Positions 33,930-46,435 of a DNA stretch of 64,000 nt are shown here, piece by piece (within the stretch, counting starts at the first letter, position 1; each line of letters starts with the position of its first letter). The notes under the pieces are model-generated. The model did not search any database and had not been told where the DNA came from. It saw nothing but the letters and a program-made list of their open reading frames with translations. The stretch is from Platerodrilus igneus (taxonomy: Eukaryota; Arthropoda; Insecta; Coleoptera; Lycidae): the NCBI GenBank assembly GCA_036346225.1, contig JARFIW010000900.1, positions 3,121,001-3,185,000 of the forward strand, read 5' to 3'. Made by a program: the position numbers and the translations under genes.

Positions 33930-34900
33930 ATAAATTAGAATATATAAGGGAGCGTTTATAAAATAAAGGATTCATTCCATTCATTTGATTCATTCGATTC
34001 TTAAATTCGATCGCAAAATGTTATTTTGATTTAAGTCGCGAGCTCTTGCTCTGCGAAGATGATATTTGAAGTATATAGTAAGAATACTGTAATTTAATAA
34101 TTAAGATGGTACACTGAATATAGAAGTAATTTTAAATGCAAATTACTTAAAAAATGGAATTTATTAAATTGTAATGGAGGGAGAGAGTTCTTGAACATAA
34201 CGCTATTTTAAAAATTTTATTAAATAATTGAAAGAAAGATTTAAGCATAATGTACTTTGGTAACTGCTGTTTGAAACGAAGATTTTAAATATGGAAAAAT
34301 TTGTAAGCTGATTTGGAAATCAATTTAAAATAAGAAGATATTTAATTACGAGGAGCGTTTTTGTGGAATCTGCAAGTATTACTTTTAGATTTTTTTAAAC
34401 TGATATCGGAGTATTTGTATTTAGTTTAAGATAGTCTTAATAATTTTTTTGTAAAGAATTTTTTACCAGGAAAGTTCGTATTCAAAGTTTGAAACCCTCT
34501 GACCCTTTAATAGATTATCTGTCAAGGATTTTTTGACCAAACAAACCTTACAAGCGTGGCAATAAACATAACCAGGTAAACCACCAAAAAAAATTTTGTT
34601 CTGTAAATTTAAAATAAAATAAGGAACAATTTTTTTTATAACTATTACTTCTTAGAAATTATTTTATGTTTGAAAGAAACGATGTTGTAAATGCTTTTGT
34701 ATGAGAAAAAATATTTCATACTGTATAAATGCTTTGTGATATTGTTGTGTTTTATTTTATTTTAAAAACTTCGTCAATTTCGTTGAGATAGCTACGCAAA
34801 GTTAGAAAGGAAGGTAAGTAAACAATTTCAAGTTTTACAAATTGCTGTATCAGTATTACAGCACTCTTTTAGGAACGCCCCAAAGTGAGGCATAATTATC
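33930..34900 (+). mobile_element. LTR-like copy with degenerate tRNA-Lys primer site
   Basis: Similar over long stretches to 48730-49740 (GTCAAGGATTTTTTG.CCAAACAAAC, TTACAAGCGTGG, GTTAGAAAGGAAGGTAAGT). It ends in CAGCACTCTTTTAG followed by AACGCCCCAAAGTGAGGC (34873-34890), a degenerate form of the tRNA-Lys primer site. A retroviral-type LTR plus primer site, with no internal coding found downstream. Confidence 0.55.
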
Positions 34901-37464
34901 GCTGAGCTGGCAAGATAGTACGGGCATATTCAAGTCAAAATCCACATAATATCATTTTATCGTTTTAATTAATAGTCCTTGCATCTTTATTGACAGCTAA
35001 CTTACGACTCATTGCTGTGAACTGTAGCTGATGGTGGCCGACGTTGCGCGTTAATAAAAGTTGCTGTGGACCGTGAAGATTATTCTATTAAAAGTATTAC
35101 CCTAAAAAAGATCAAAAATTATAACTACCAGATAATCACTCGCTTTCACTAAAATGGAATACAAAAGTCTCTCTTTCTATATTAGGATGTTCATCCACAA
35201 ATCATTCTCTATTTAAATCGTACTATGTACAAAATTTTAGAAATTAACTTAACTAATTTTAATAACTCCCTTTAAATGGGATTTAAATGTAGCTGATTAG
35301 TTATGTTCAACAAATCTCATTATATAGTGACCAAACCTACCAAACTTTAATCACCCTAAATTTCAATTATTCACTTTCACATAAAGATTTAGACACAAAA
35401 TCTTACGTAATTCAACCTAATTAAATTATAAAAAAGAATGTCCATTTAAAGGTTTTAAAACAGCAAGCCTCTTATTTTACCGTTTAAATTATGTTGGTCG
35501 TCTATTCATGTCGTAAGCTTGTCTCCATTTCCAAAATCGTTGAAAAATACCATTAAAATTGCATTTCAAACTCATATACCAGGATTGTCCAAATCGTTTA
35601 AAATTAATCATAGAATTATCATTAAATCCATTCAAATTCCATATATACTTTTTATTCAAATTAAAACTTTATCTTGTGGTAATTCATTATTGTTCATTTA
35701 TTAAAAAGCATTTAATTAGCTATTTTTTTGAAAAAAAGTAATAATCCTTCAAAGTTGTCAATAATTTGTGACGTTTTTAACCAGTATTCAACACTGACCA
35801 TTGACCGCTCTCTTTAATTATTAGTTATATAGTGTCAAGCCTTACTACGTCATAAATCTAGAAAAAACGAGTCACTCTAGGTGTTACTTCTTTGCTCTAG
35901 TTTGTTTAAGTTTAAAAGGTTCGTCTAAATGATGCAACATTTATCGAATTTGATAATCAAATACATTTACAGACGTTCTCTTACCTTTAAGATTTATCGC
36001 TGTTATTCCTTCATTTTTACGACCATTATCCCTTGATTTATCACTTTCATTCGTCTTATTTAATAAACGTTTAAAATGCCATTTATCTATTATCAATGCA
36101 ATGTTCTCGAGATTTCCAATGAATCGCGCTTTTCAATTTAGTATTTCTATACGCGCCCTCGTCAAAATAAATGCGACCATATGATTAACGTTATTATGCG
36201 CGCTTTTCAATACTTTACGTATGCTTGTTATGAAAATGAAATGAAAATTAAATATCCGCATTTTCCCTGCAAACTAAAATTCTTTTAGAATGCAAGTTAC
36301 ATATTATCTACATTAGTATGTATTAAAAATTAAATGTAATAATTATTTTTATAAAAATAGAATGATTATGGAATGCAATGTAATAACTATCAACAGAGTT
36401 CATACTAGGCATTGAATCAGAGACAATTGCTTTGTAACACATGTGCTAGTTGATACATGTAGATAATGAACTATAAACAATGAACTGCTGCCAAACAGAC
36501 CTATTTAAATAACCTTGAAATAAAGACATTGTATGTTATCAAAAAACAGAATAAAAGCAATTTTGCAGTTTCCCACAGAACAACGTGAAACCAGAAACTT
36601 CATGTTGAATGAGAGAAGCTCTCCAAGCCAATTAGTCTTCGAATTGCATTACTTTAACATTGTTAGAATTCAAGCTACTCACAATTAATTATTGAAAATA
36701 GTAACTTGTAAAATTTCAAACTTGTACTTAACAAATATAAATGTTCAACCTATTTGTGAATAACGCAAGTCTTTTGGTAATTGAAATTAATTTTGATAGT
36801 TGTAGTTCGTATATAAAATTAGAAGAAACCGCTTTGAAAGACTTAAAAATCTATCTGGCGTAGTCGGAACGGATTCCAGAAAGGCACTAGTATTTCCAAA
36901 ATTGAAAAACTGGAATTGAACCCAACAATTGGAAAAGGTACAAACTGCACCAAATCCAATAGGTACCGAAGAAATGCTATGGAACGAACAATCAAATTAT
37001 TGTGAGTACCTAGCTCGTTTTCTTTTACCATTTTTTTCAGTTGCATATTGATTTTCGTAAAACGTAAGAAAAAATTTTGTATGTATATTTATTATTGTAA
37101 CAATTATTGAGTAAATGCTTAAAGTTGCTGAAATATTGAAGTGAAAGCAAACGACTCCTTAAATGACTTTAGTAAAAATTTGACTAAGAGGAAAAGAAAA
37201 TAACAATTCAAATAAAATGATACAGATAATTTAAGGTTATACTTAGATTTGATACTACGTATAACGGTAATCAGTAATGCTAGGTACCTTTATTACAGCC
37301 TGCGAAACATTTTAAAAACTTTTCACAAACAAGTGGAAATAGAAAAGAATGTGTGGTTAATAAGATTAATTTTATGTAAAATACACATTAATGATGGTTT
37401 CGATATTATTATAATTTAACGTAAAGAACACAAATTAGGCAGTTCAAATAAATGTAAGTGAATT
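34901..37464. other. No gene recognised
   Basis: Long AT-rich stretch. Short frames at 35519-35741 and 36843-37046 (minus) carry no motif. The end of this stretch leads into the flank shared with finger array 3. Confidence 0.45.
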
Positions 37465-38920
37465 TGTGTATTAAGTTCTTTCAACAAGCTTGTGTAAACG
37501 ACACAATAGATACAAAATTTTAGAGCTAAAAGTAAACTGTAGAATCTATCGAATTACTTACAGAAGATGTGTGGTATTAAAAAAATTTCTTTTGAACTTT
37601 CATCCAACTCCATGCAAAACTAGAAGATTATTGCAGTATGCTATTTGTATCCCCAAGCAATATCCAATTACATGTTTTTTTGCACAACAAAAAAGTATTT
37701 TACTAATACAAAGCACGGCCACGTACTAAGGAACATTCGTTAGCTTATAATTTAAGTAATTATTCTTCATTCTGTAACGGTTCCATCAAAATTCATGTCC
37801 TCTCGTACTACCAAACGTCCATTCGCGTGCTTTGTATGTGATTATTCTGCATATTGTAAGAGTCAGCTAAGAATCCATATATGGTCGCACACTAACGGAC
37901 GTTTATTCGTATGTAATTTATGTAATTATTCTGCATCATGTAAAAGTAACTTAGGAATGCATATGCGGTCCCATAGTGATGAACGTCCATTCGCATGCAA
38001 TTTGTGTCATTATGCCGCAAGACAAAAGTTCATTTACAAACACACATGCAGTCGCACACTAACGAACGTCTATTCGAATGCAATTTCTGTAATTTTGCCG
38101 CATCATTAAAAGGTAACCTACAAACTCATATGCAGTCGCATACTAACGAACGACCATTCGCGTGCAATGTTTGTAATTATTCAGCATCATGTAGAAGTAA
38201 CTTAAGGTTACATATACGATCCCATACTAACGAACGCCCATTTGCATGCAATTTGTGTGATTATACCGCATCACAAAAATATAATTTACATATACACATG
38301 CAGTCACATACTAACGAACGTCCGTTTGCATGCAATTTATGTGATTATGCCGCGTCACAAAAATGTACGTTACGAATACATATGCAGTTGCATACTAACG
38401 AACGCCCATTCTCATGTAATTTGTGCGATTTTACAGCACCACGAAAGGGTACCTTACAAAGACATATGCAGTCGCATACTAACGAACGTCCATTCCCATG
38501 TAATCTGTGTGATTATGCAGCACCACGAAGAGGTAATTTACAAACACATATGCAGTTGCATACTAACGAACGTACATTCGTATGCAATTTGTGTGATTAT
38601 GTCGCATCACAAAAAGGTAATTTACGAAGACACATGCAATTGCATACTAACAAACGTGCGTTTGTGTGAGTATACCACTGCAAAAAAGGTAATTTACAAA
38701 CACATATGTATTCGCATATTAACGAACGTTCATTCGTATGCAATTTTGTGTGATTATACCACATCGCGAAAACATTACTTACGGACACATATGAAGTCGC
38801 ATTCTAACGAACGTCTATTGTCATGCAATTTGTGTGATTATTTCGCATTACGAAAACGTCCGGCAATTTGTTTGCAAAATGTGATTGTTTCGCGTAATAA
38901 AAAAATAATCTAAAAAGCAT
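37465..38920 (+). pseudogene. C2H2 finger array 4 (about 10 fingers plus remnants)
   Basis: The flank at 37470-37560 matches the flank of array 3, and a dead finger lies at about 37730-37795. The first frame (ATG 37795) gives fingers 1-3. A one-base loss in an A-run near 38027 shifts the frame, and fingers 3-10 continue to TGA at 38669. Linkers are TNERP; finger types are C-N-L-C-D-Y with M-Q-[SL]-H ends. After 38669 part of a finger is deleted, and remnants continue in yet another frame (CDYTTSRKHYLRTHMKSH and CNLCDYFALRK, 38740-38860). Probably a pseudogene, although the second frame alone would give about seven complete fingers. Confidence 0.75.
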
Positions 38921-39080
38921 ATGTCATATCTTTTACTAACGAACGATCATATGCTTGCTTTTTATGTAATTATGCCGTATAAAAAAGTAGATTAGAAAAA
39001 CATACGAACGCATACTAACGAAAGTTCATTTACTTGCAATTCACTTGCATACAAAAGAATGCCCATTTGCAAAAACACCT
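38921..39080 (+). pseudogene. Zinc-finger remnants after array 4
   Basis: Two more decayed fingers: ACFLCNYAV around 38945-39000 and a CNSL/CPFA piece at 39035-39075, with CATACTAACGAA linker sequence between. No open frame. Confidence 0.55.
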
Positions 39081-40324
39081 TCCTATAATCTCACGAGTAT
39101 AACGAGACCTTCAGTCAATTTCAGGTCACACTCTACATCTTTATTGTGGAAATTCTGGGGTAGAATTAAATATAGTGTTTCATTTATAATCGTTATCCTA
39201 TGGTTATTGCATAAAATTAAATTAAAAAATTTATTTTGAGAATTTAAAATTGGGTTAGTTTGTTTAAAATTTAAAAATGAAAAGTATTCATCGACTAAGG
39301 TAGCACTTTGTCCAGTGAGGTAGTCATGCATAAGGTTTCTTTCTTGTATTGGAGACTAAACCACCAATGGAGGTTTGTTGATGTTAAGTAAATTAACTTG
39401 TAACATGCCATTTCGTTTACTAGATATCCAAGTTTCCGTCTTTTATATCTATTGTATTCTGTATAGAAGAAAGGGGATTTCTTTTGCGTCCTAAATTCGG
39501 CCCTTTTATAAATTATTATTCACACTGTAAGAGAAATGTGTTTGACATGCATAAATATACCAAGATATTCCTCGTGGATTTTATGACTTTCGGGGAAATA
39601 ATATGAATACGCGCTCTTCAAGTGATGACGTTATTGAGTCTAGTTGGATGTAAGGTATCAGTAGATTTGAATAACCCAATCCCATGGGAGATGAAAAAGG
39701 TTCTGGTACAATGGGGAATAATGTGGACGCTTCAGTGCCGTGTTATCCATAAGACGAAGGAGTCAGTAAGAAAAGGACGAAATCAGTAACGGAATACTCG
39801 CCCGAATTACGTGTATCAAGAGAAGGGAATGAAAGATTGTATGGGGTCGAAAGAACGAAACACACGAACCAATCCGTCTTTTGTCGAACATCTATCTGTA
39901 CCTGAGTGGATAATCAAATACAACTCTAATAAGTAACTTCTATGAATTTAAATAGTAAGCAATATTAAATTACTGGTTCAAGGACAAACATCTGAATTAT
40001 TTATTACACACGTATTAATATAAAATATTAATTATATCTAGTAACAATCAAGCTAATGGTGTTTTGTAAATAACAGAATTACTTCATTATACAATCCTCA
40101 TAAATTGTCGTATAATTTAGGATAATAAAATTGAGGGACATTTAACCACTAATTAATAACAATTAAAAAACATCATATATAAATATAACAAAAATTTTAC
40201 CTATTTTGACTATGATGAGCTCATTCAAAATAGAACCTACTAATACCTATAAACAATAATATCCATAGGCGCAATGAACAATAACAGCTAATCAAATACC
40301 GTTCATTTACATTCCCAATGCTCC
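39081..40324. other. No gene recognised
   Basis: No motif in any frame. 39640-39900 is less AT-rich than its surroundings and could be part of an old retroelement, but I found no supporting domain. Confidence 0.4.
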
Positions 40325-40600
40325 ACCTGAAGGTACTACATTGGCCAGGAGGCGAGTTTTTTGTTGCCTGGAAATTTAGAATTTTGCCGAACCCTTGTCG
40401 TTCCAGGCAAGGTAGGGATCTTTAACGTGCGTGTCAACACTCGCACACGGGACCTCCATTTAACCTCTCATCTGAACGAGGGCGTAATTTCTGTGAAAAA
40501 TGCTCACCTGCCATTTTTCAAGCAGTCGGCCGTGTCGGGATTTGAACCCGGGACCTTGGGATCCGTAGTCTTATGCTTACTACATTGATCCACGGCGACG
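40325..40600 (-). mobile_element. tRNA-derived SINE
   Basis: On the minus strand the head reads GCCGTGGATCAATGTAGTAAG, then CGGATCC, then a B box GGTTCAAATCCC (about 40537-40548) and CACGGC, which pairs with the start: a degenerate tRNA-like fold. The body contains CACGTTAAAGATCCC, as in widespread invertebrate SINEs, and the tail ends in CCAATGTAGTACCTTCAGG. The tail sequence is shared with 41672-41740 and 55906-55975. Confidence 0.7.
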
Positions 40601-40649
40601 CCTTGCTAATCAAATACCACAACTTATGGTTAATTATCAAGCCTATATA

Positions 40650-41189
40650 TTGTAGCGGGCTACTACTACCGCGTTTCACTAATTTAAAACAAGTAATAAC
40701 AAGAGTCTTTATTACTCACTGTTCACAATTCTAATTAACAGTATATGCCTTATTTATAGATGTTTTCAGTCCAATTAACAATGAAGCACTCTCACACTAA
40801 TGAATTTACAAGCACTAATATCTTCTTAAACTAAATTCTTAACTATAGGTCTATTAACAACATTAACACAACTATTTGTTTATTACACTTTTGTCTATTT
40901 ATGTATTCTACAAGCTGCATGTACTTTAGACACGTTCACATCATATAACATTTATGTATACTCTTGGACTTCCAAAAACTCAACTATTTAACTTTACACG
41001 ATATAAATTATATTCGATATTCTGGTATAGACTAACTTCTTACATTTATTAGCGGTCATATATATACTCTGAATTAAAAAGGATGACTCATTCTCCAGTA
41101 ATTGCTAGAAGATTATCGGTCCATGGAGAATATGCAGTGCTTACGGCGCTTGTGTGTTTGACGGGTTGCCTAATAGTAGCTCGCAACAA
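40650..41189. mobile_element. Solo LTR (TTGTAGCG..CGCAACAA)
   Basis: A 540-bp LTR flanked by the 4-bp direct repeat TATA (40646-40649 and 41190-41193), with no internal region. Related copies are at 30910-31434 and, in part, 1040-1343. The low complexity of TATA makes the duplication weaker evidence than in the other LTR family. Confidence 0.7.
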
Positions 41190-41671
41190 TATAATTTCGA
41201 AACTAACTAACACGGTTATCCATTAATATAAAAACATTAGCATACCAAAGTACACTAAATCCTTATTCCAACAATGACAGTATTAAATAGATAACAATGT
41301 GCTGCTCAATACCTCTAAATATTACATATTACCAGCAAGTACGCGTATCGTAAGTAAATGAAACAATAGTACCTGTTCGCATTTAATGATGTTCATTCAC
41401 GTACGTTTTTGAAAGTCTTAGGTAACTGCAAAGACTTTATCTCATGCTAACTTCATCTGCATACAATAACAGCAAAATGAAATGTGTGGTAACGACAACA
41501 TGAAATTTCTGCAGTACGACCAAGTAAGCATTAGCTCAAAGAATATAAGAAATGGAGCGTAAAATTCGGAAAATATTGGTTTCAAACCGGGCTGAAAACA
41601 CTAAAATTTTCAGCAAAGGAATAACGACCTTCAATTAATTATCGGTCACGTAAAAGGAAGAAGTATCATTA

Positions 41672-41740
41672 TAATTTGAATAAGGGCCACTCTACTTGCG
41701 GCCACGTCCCCAATGCTCCACCCGAAAGTACTACATTGGG
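41672..41740 (-). repeat. SINE/LINE tail fragment
   Basis: TAAGGGCC.CT..TTG..GTCACGTCCCCAATGCTCC-type sequence ending ACTACATTGGG; the same about 65-bp block is at 55906-55975 and partly at the end of the SINE at 40325. Probably a shared 3' tail of a retroposon family. Confidence 0.5.
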
Positions 41741-42119
41741 AAGGAAGAGGTATCAGCTGGACTTCACCGACGCAACTATTTTTACCATTGGCCCCGAATG
41801 ACGTCATAATTCTGGTTATTTGACTTTTTACGCGTGACGTCACCGTCCACACCTATATCGGGGTCATCGATCTATGCCTGCGCTTGCGGGTTCCAGCTCC
41901 TCGAGAGGAAGTCACTGACACTGAGTATCATAATACGGGTTCAATAACTTTTATAAATGATGTCACCATCTGCACCTATGCTGAGTCATTATCTTTTGTA
42001 TACTGACGCTTGGGGGAGGGGGTCATTAATCGGGGATGATACCATCAGTTTTGTTCATTGACGTTTGCGTGTGAGTTGAGAGACCGCAACTGAATGGGGT
42101 CCATTGTTTTGATTTCATT
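41741..42119. repeat. Degenerate repeats of about 123 bp
   Basis: GTCACCGTCCACACCTATAT..GCGCTTGCGG (from about 41838) recurs as GTCACCATCTGCACCTATG..GACGCTTGGG (from about 41962), period about 123, and more weakly after 42030. Noticeably GC-richer than the neighbourhood. No coding. Confidence 0.4.
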
Positions 42120-42320
42120 CAGTAAATTCATTCATGCCGAATTACGTGATTGACAATGTAATAATTTATTCATAATTTGGCATCAACTAAGTAAAAGTAA
42201 CAATCGATTTTAAAGCAAAAATAACATTCAGACTTTACATATGAAAATAGAAGTTGCTAAATACAGTTATTTGATTTCGAAATATACAATGAAGATGGAA
42301 AAATCCTCAAGATAGAACGC
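42120..42320 (+). mobile_element. LTR-like fragment
   Basis: CCGAATTACGTGATTGACAATGTAATAA..CATCAACTAAGTAAAAGTAAC and AATATACAATGAAGA match the left arm of the palindrome (48790-48960) and, inverted, its right arm. A truncated copy of the same LTR family. Confidence 0.55.
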
Positions 42321-45249
42321 AATTCTTAAACAGCACAATTTTTCCACTATAATATAAAATTTATTTATCTGACGCGTAAGTATTTGATTAAGAGTATTGT
42401 GGATTCGACGTGCTTCAAATTGAGACTGACTGTTTCTTATCACTTCTAAGCGTTATATAGCTTTTGCTATCTACATTTGGATTGGTTTTCCAAGCAGCCT
42501 TGCAACCAACCATGATTGTTCTGGACATTCCTAGTATAAATTCAAGCTAATTTCTGATGAAACTATTTTGGAGTTCCGTATCATGCTATTATTTACTATT
42601 ATTTTACAATCTTTGATCGCCTTGTTGTTGTTATCGTTGCTGGACTTTTAGCTTATGTCTGTTGTTTTGTGTAGATAAAGCTTTTAGAGAATTGTACAAA
42701 AATAAATGATGTAACACGAGTGCTGTTTTCGTTTATGTATTTATTTAAACTCATCTTTAAAAGTGCGTTTTCTTATCAAAGCGCTTATTGTTTCTTTTTC
42801 TTACAAGCGTAATTACATGAAGATTACTAGGTTTTAGCTTATCTTCTGCGTATTTATTTTATAACTTAGTGAACGTTTTTTGACGTATCTTAATTACATG
42901 TATGATTATTTTTCTGCTGAATACGCGTTCTATTATTGAAAGATATGCTTACTGGCATTGATTAATGTTAATTACGGTCCATATACAGGGTGTTAAATGC
43001 TTGCTACTTACATAATGTGCGAATTATTTATTTTCCTGCAAAATAAATGCAGTTTTCTGATTCCCATCGCTATTTACAGTTACTACGCGACCCTTACTAC
43101 TCAATACACCCCTAAATAACCCCTTATAACAGCAATATATATATATATATATATTATTGTGAGGTTAAACTTGTACAATCGCGCCCCAGCGTTGGGCTGA
43201 TCCAACTCTGTGATGTTTTTGCTCAAATCTTGCGCTCGGCTGCTCCTAATAATTCCTCTTACCTAATTTCCTAAATTAATATTGACACCTACCTGTTACA
43301 TCCAAAACCTCTTGTCAATATCCTTAGGCAGAAACCTAAATAGACATTCATCCCAATCACACACTCAAAAATAACTCAATTGACCAAATATATCACACTC
43401 TATTTGCATTAGGTCTATAGTACATTTTAAAACATCATTCCTTTAGGTACATACATAAATTTCAATAATTTTATAACAATAATCATGCAAATTGATAACC
43501 TTTTAAACACATATTTTTATTTAAAGTAATAGGGTGTTCCTCATCCCTTACGTTACCCTTTTGTCCTAGCATGAGTTCATAATAAAACTTTTACAACTGT
43601 GCATATAAATTTCCTGCACTACCAAATATCAATAACGCCTCTGTACCTCTTTACAACATTTGATTATCTGTAAATTCATTAATTATTTTCAAAGATCAAT
43701 TTTCTTTTAAAGTCCTATAAATGTCTGTTCATAAAATATCAAATAATAATAAAACATATCAAATTCAAATCCAAATAATCACAAACACCATAAAAATATT
43801 TACCACTCAATGTTCTATTCTATCGCCTACCTGGTTTTTAACTTCTAAGTGTGCTCCATCATCTAGCTCCTTGAAGATGCTGCCGTCTAGTAGCTACCCA
43901 GTTCATCAGCTAACTCCTGGTCCAATTACCATCTCCGCAATGCATACCACTGTTTTTATTTTCCATTCCAAAAATTCCAATATCCAAACTTAACTTTTAT
44001 TATTCAAACATCGCTTTTTGTATAATTCAAACACTTTCAAACTTTAATTTTCGTGCCTTCCAATACCAACTTAACAAGCTTTGTACTTACGTACCACTTT
44101 AACGTTTTACCACAAAGATGCTTTTAGCTTCTACATAAAATTTTATTAACTTGCACTAGTTCACCAATGCTGGATGAAATCTCAACGAAAAAGCTAGAGC
44201 AAAAGAGACCGACCCCTCTCTGCCAGCGATTATATAAGTAAAATTCGCCCCACTCCCGTTTTAAATTGGCACGTATACTTGTATACCCGTTACTATAATT
44301 CCGGAAAATTGTTTTCTAACCGTCCTGCATTTCATCGAAAAAGCTTTAACGTATCTCGGATTCTTGTAAATTCTTATAACGAACATAACAATACTCGGAA
44401 AATCGCTTTAAACTGCCACTACGTTGTTCGAATTTAGTCTCTACATCGTTATTTGTCAACGCCTCCAACTTGACAAACATCTCTCATCTCCCTTGTACCT
44501 ATAGTTTTATCTCACGCGTGCGCTTCCACCAGTTTGATCTCTGCCCTTCTTGTACAATTCACGCCAATCACTTCGCTTGGCTCCAGTTCCCACGTTTCAA
44601 CAGACTCGTGTTTGCTTTTAAATATCCTTGAAATTATCGATTTTATTTAGGTCTCCTAACAATACTGCCTCCTGAATTATCTATAGGCATCCTTCTTACA
44701 CTTAATACACTTTTATTCTGTCTTGGTCTTTCGGTTGGCTCCTTACTATACCACCTCCAAGATTGAAATCAATATTTTAATCACAAAACCGCGTCTACCT
44801 TAATGCCAACGGCTGTTCTTTACCAATAACCCATTAAAGCTTGATTGTTGCCAAGTTTACCAAAAACTGTTATCTCCCCTCGTTATTTTGTTTAAACCTG
44901 TCGGATTTTACGTTTTAGAACAGAAATGTTGCTTTAATACCTGTTCCACGCTTTTAGACTTTCATATAATTACTTCACTACAAATTTTAATACATTAGAA
45001 ATATTTTACCCCTATTATTATTTATCCTGGTATTTGTTTATACAAATATTATGTTACATTATCCTTGGTTAAATTACATTGATCCTACATTACTATACAC
45101 TACTTAAGCTAAAAAAAAATAATTTGTTAAAAATATTCCAGCTCCCTAATTAAATAAATTTGTCTTTCCATATTCAAAAGCTCTCAAGCTACGAGTTCAC
45201 TTGTGCCCTTATATAACCCAATGACCCCTTAATTACACGATAATATATA
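42321..45249. other. No gene; possible minus-strand LTR
   Basis: C/T-rich on the plus strand from 43240. On the minus strand CTTATATAATCGCTGGCAGA (about 44240) looks like a U3 TATA region, and near 43180-43200 GCCCAACGCTGGGGCGCG resembles a tRNA-Lys primer site, so a minus-strand LTR of about 1 kb could lie between. The small plus frame 43721-43993 has no motif. Boundaries not determined. Confidence 0.3.
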
Positions 45250-45301
45250 CACACACACGCACGCACGCACGCACGCCGCGCGCGCACGCACGCAGCACGC
45301 A

Positions 45302-45349
<48 letters not shown>

Positions 45350-45362
45350 ACACACACACATA
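45245..45362. repeat. (CA)n microsatellite
   Basis: ACAC and ACGC repeats, the second half an almost pure (CA) run. Confidence 0.95.
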
Positions 45363-45740
45363 GGGTATTCACATGAAAAATCTTTTTGGAATATTGCGCA
45401 ATAATAAAAAAGAAGTAGTAATTGAGAAGTTTTTAATCAACACTTAACGTACAACATGAGCAAATACTAAGGCCCAACTGCACCGCTTACGTTTAAACTA
45501 CAACTTAGTTAAGTTCTACCTAAATTTAAGGGCAGCTTAAAGGCGACCTCAACTGCACTGTGATTATTTAAACAGTACTTACCTAAGTGGCATTTAGTTA
45601 GGGAAATTTTATGTTGTTGCGTTTGGGACAACTTCATAGTGAACTACAATTATCTCAAATTTGACAGTAGTTCATTATCACATGCTGATAGTTGTTCATT
45701 TGTAGCTTTTTTGTAGAAAAGTCTTTTAATATTGTTCTAA

Positions 45741-45848
45741 ATGGAATCCGCAAAAAGATTACGAACTGCCAACTATTCCAGCGAAGAAAAGCTACGTTTA
45801 GTAAACATTATTTTCAAAATTAACTTTTATGTTACTTTGAATAAAAAT
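45741..45848 (+). pseudogene. Truncated Myb/SANT-like gene of the Harbinger element
   Basis: From ATG 45741: MESAKRLRTANYSSEEKLRL and a few more residues in frame. R-T-x-N-[FY]-[ST]-x-E-E-K fits the start of the Myb-like protein that Harbinger elements encode on the strand opposite the nuclease. After about 25 residues the frame runs into the end of the nuclease gene, so a deletion has fused the two genes tail to tail. Confidence 0.6.
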
Positions 45849-46435
45849 AGTGCTGTCATGGCTTGAACCCGGCCAACGACCAACAATGTCAATAAACTTG
45901 CCATTTGCGTCACACACAGCCTGTAGGTTAATGGAAAAATAGTTTTTCCGGTTACTAAATATTTTTGCATCATCACGTCCTGGTGCCTGAATTCTAACGT
46001 GAGTGCAAACGATAGCACCAATTACATTAGGAAAGTAGGCAATTTGAAAAAATGCTTCCTTACTTCGGTCTTGCTCATTCTGTGTAGCCGGAAGTTTTAC
46101 AGGTTGCCTATAAAATCTTGCTATAACAATTGACGTTCTTTTTACAATTCTACCAGCTGTTGTTGAATGTATGCCCATAAAATCCGCTACCATGTCCAAA
46201 TGAGCTCCTGTTGCATAATACCGCAAAGTTGTTAGAAGTTGATTTATAGGAGAAACCGAATAATAACATCTAGGAAAAATTCCAGTTGATTTTCGATAAG
46301 AGGCAAAATGAACATTACAGATTTTTTAAAATATGTATAATCATCCACACTATGAAAATGGTCAGCTCTTATATAAATATTTTTGGGTTTTCCAAATTCC
46401 ACCAACTCCATCACATCAATCATCAAGTATATCAT
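45798..46435 (-). pseudogene. Harbinger (HARBI1-like) nuclease relict
   Basis: The N-terminal part (46435-46270) ends FILPLIENQLEF. A frame break near 46270 follows, then INQLLTTLRYYATGAHLDMV, DFMGIHSTTAGRIV, FFQIAYFPNVIGAIVCTHV, GRDDAKIFSNRKNYFSIN and RWPGSSHDSTIF. These are the conserved blocks of the PIF/Harbinger DDE nuclease in order. In active members the motif is G-A-I-D-C-T-H; here the catalytic Asp is Val. The third catalytic region is missing because of the deletion. Inactive. Confidence 0.9.

Noticed and set aside
40530..40600. tRNA gene on the minus strand
   Set aside because: Acceptor and T stems are imperfect and a SINE body follows, so it is a SINE head and not a functional tRNA.
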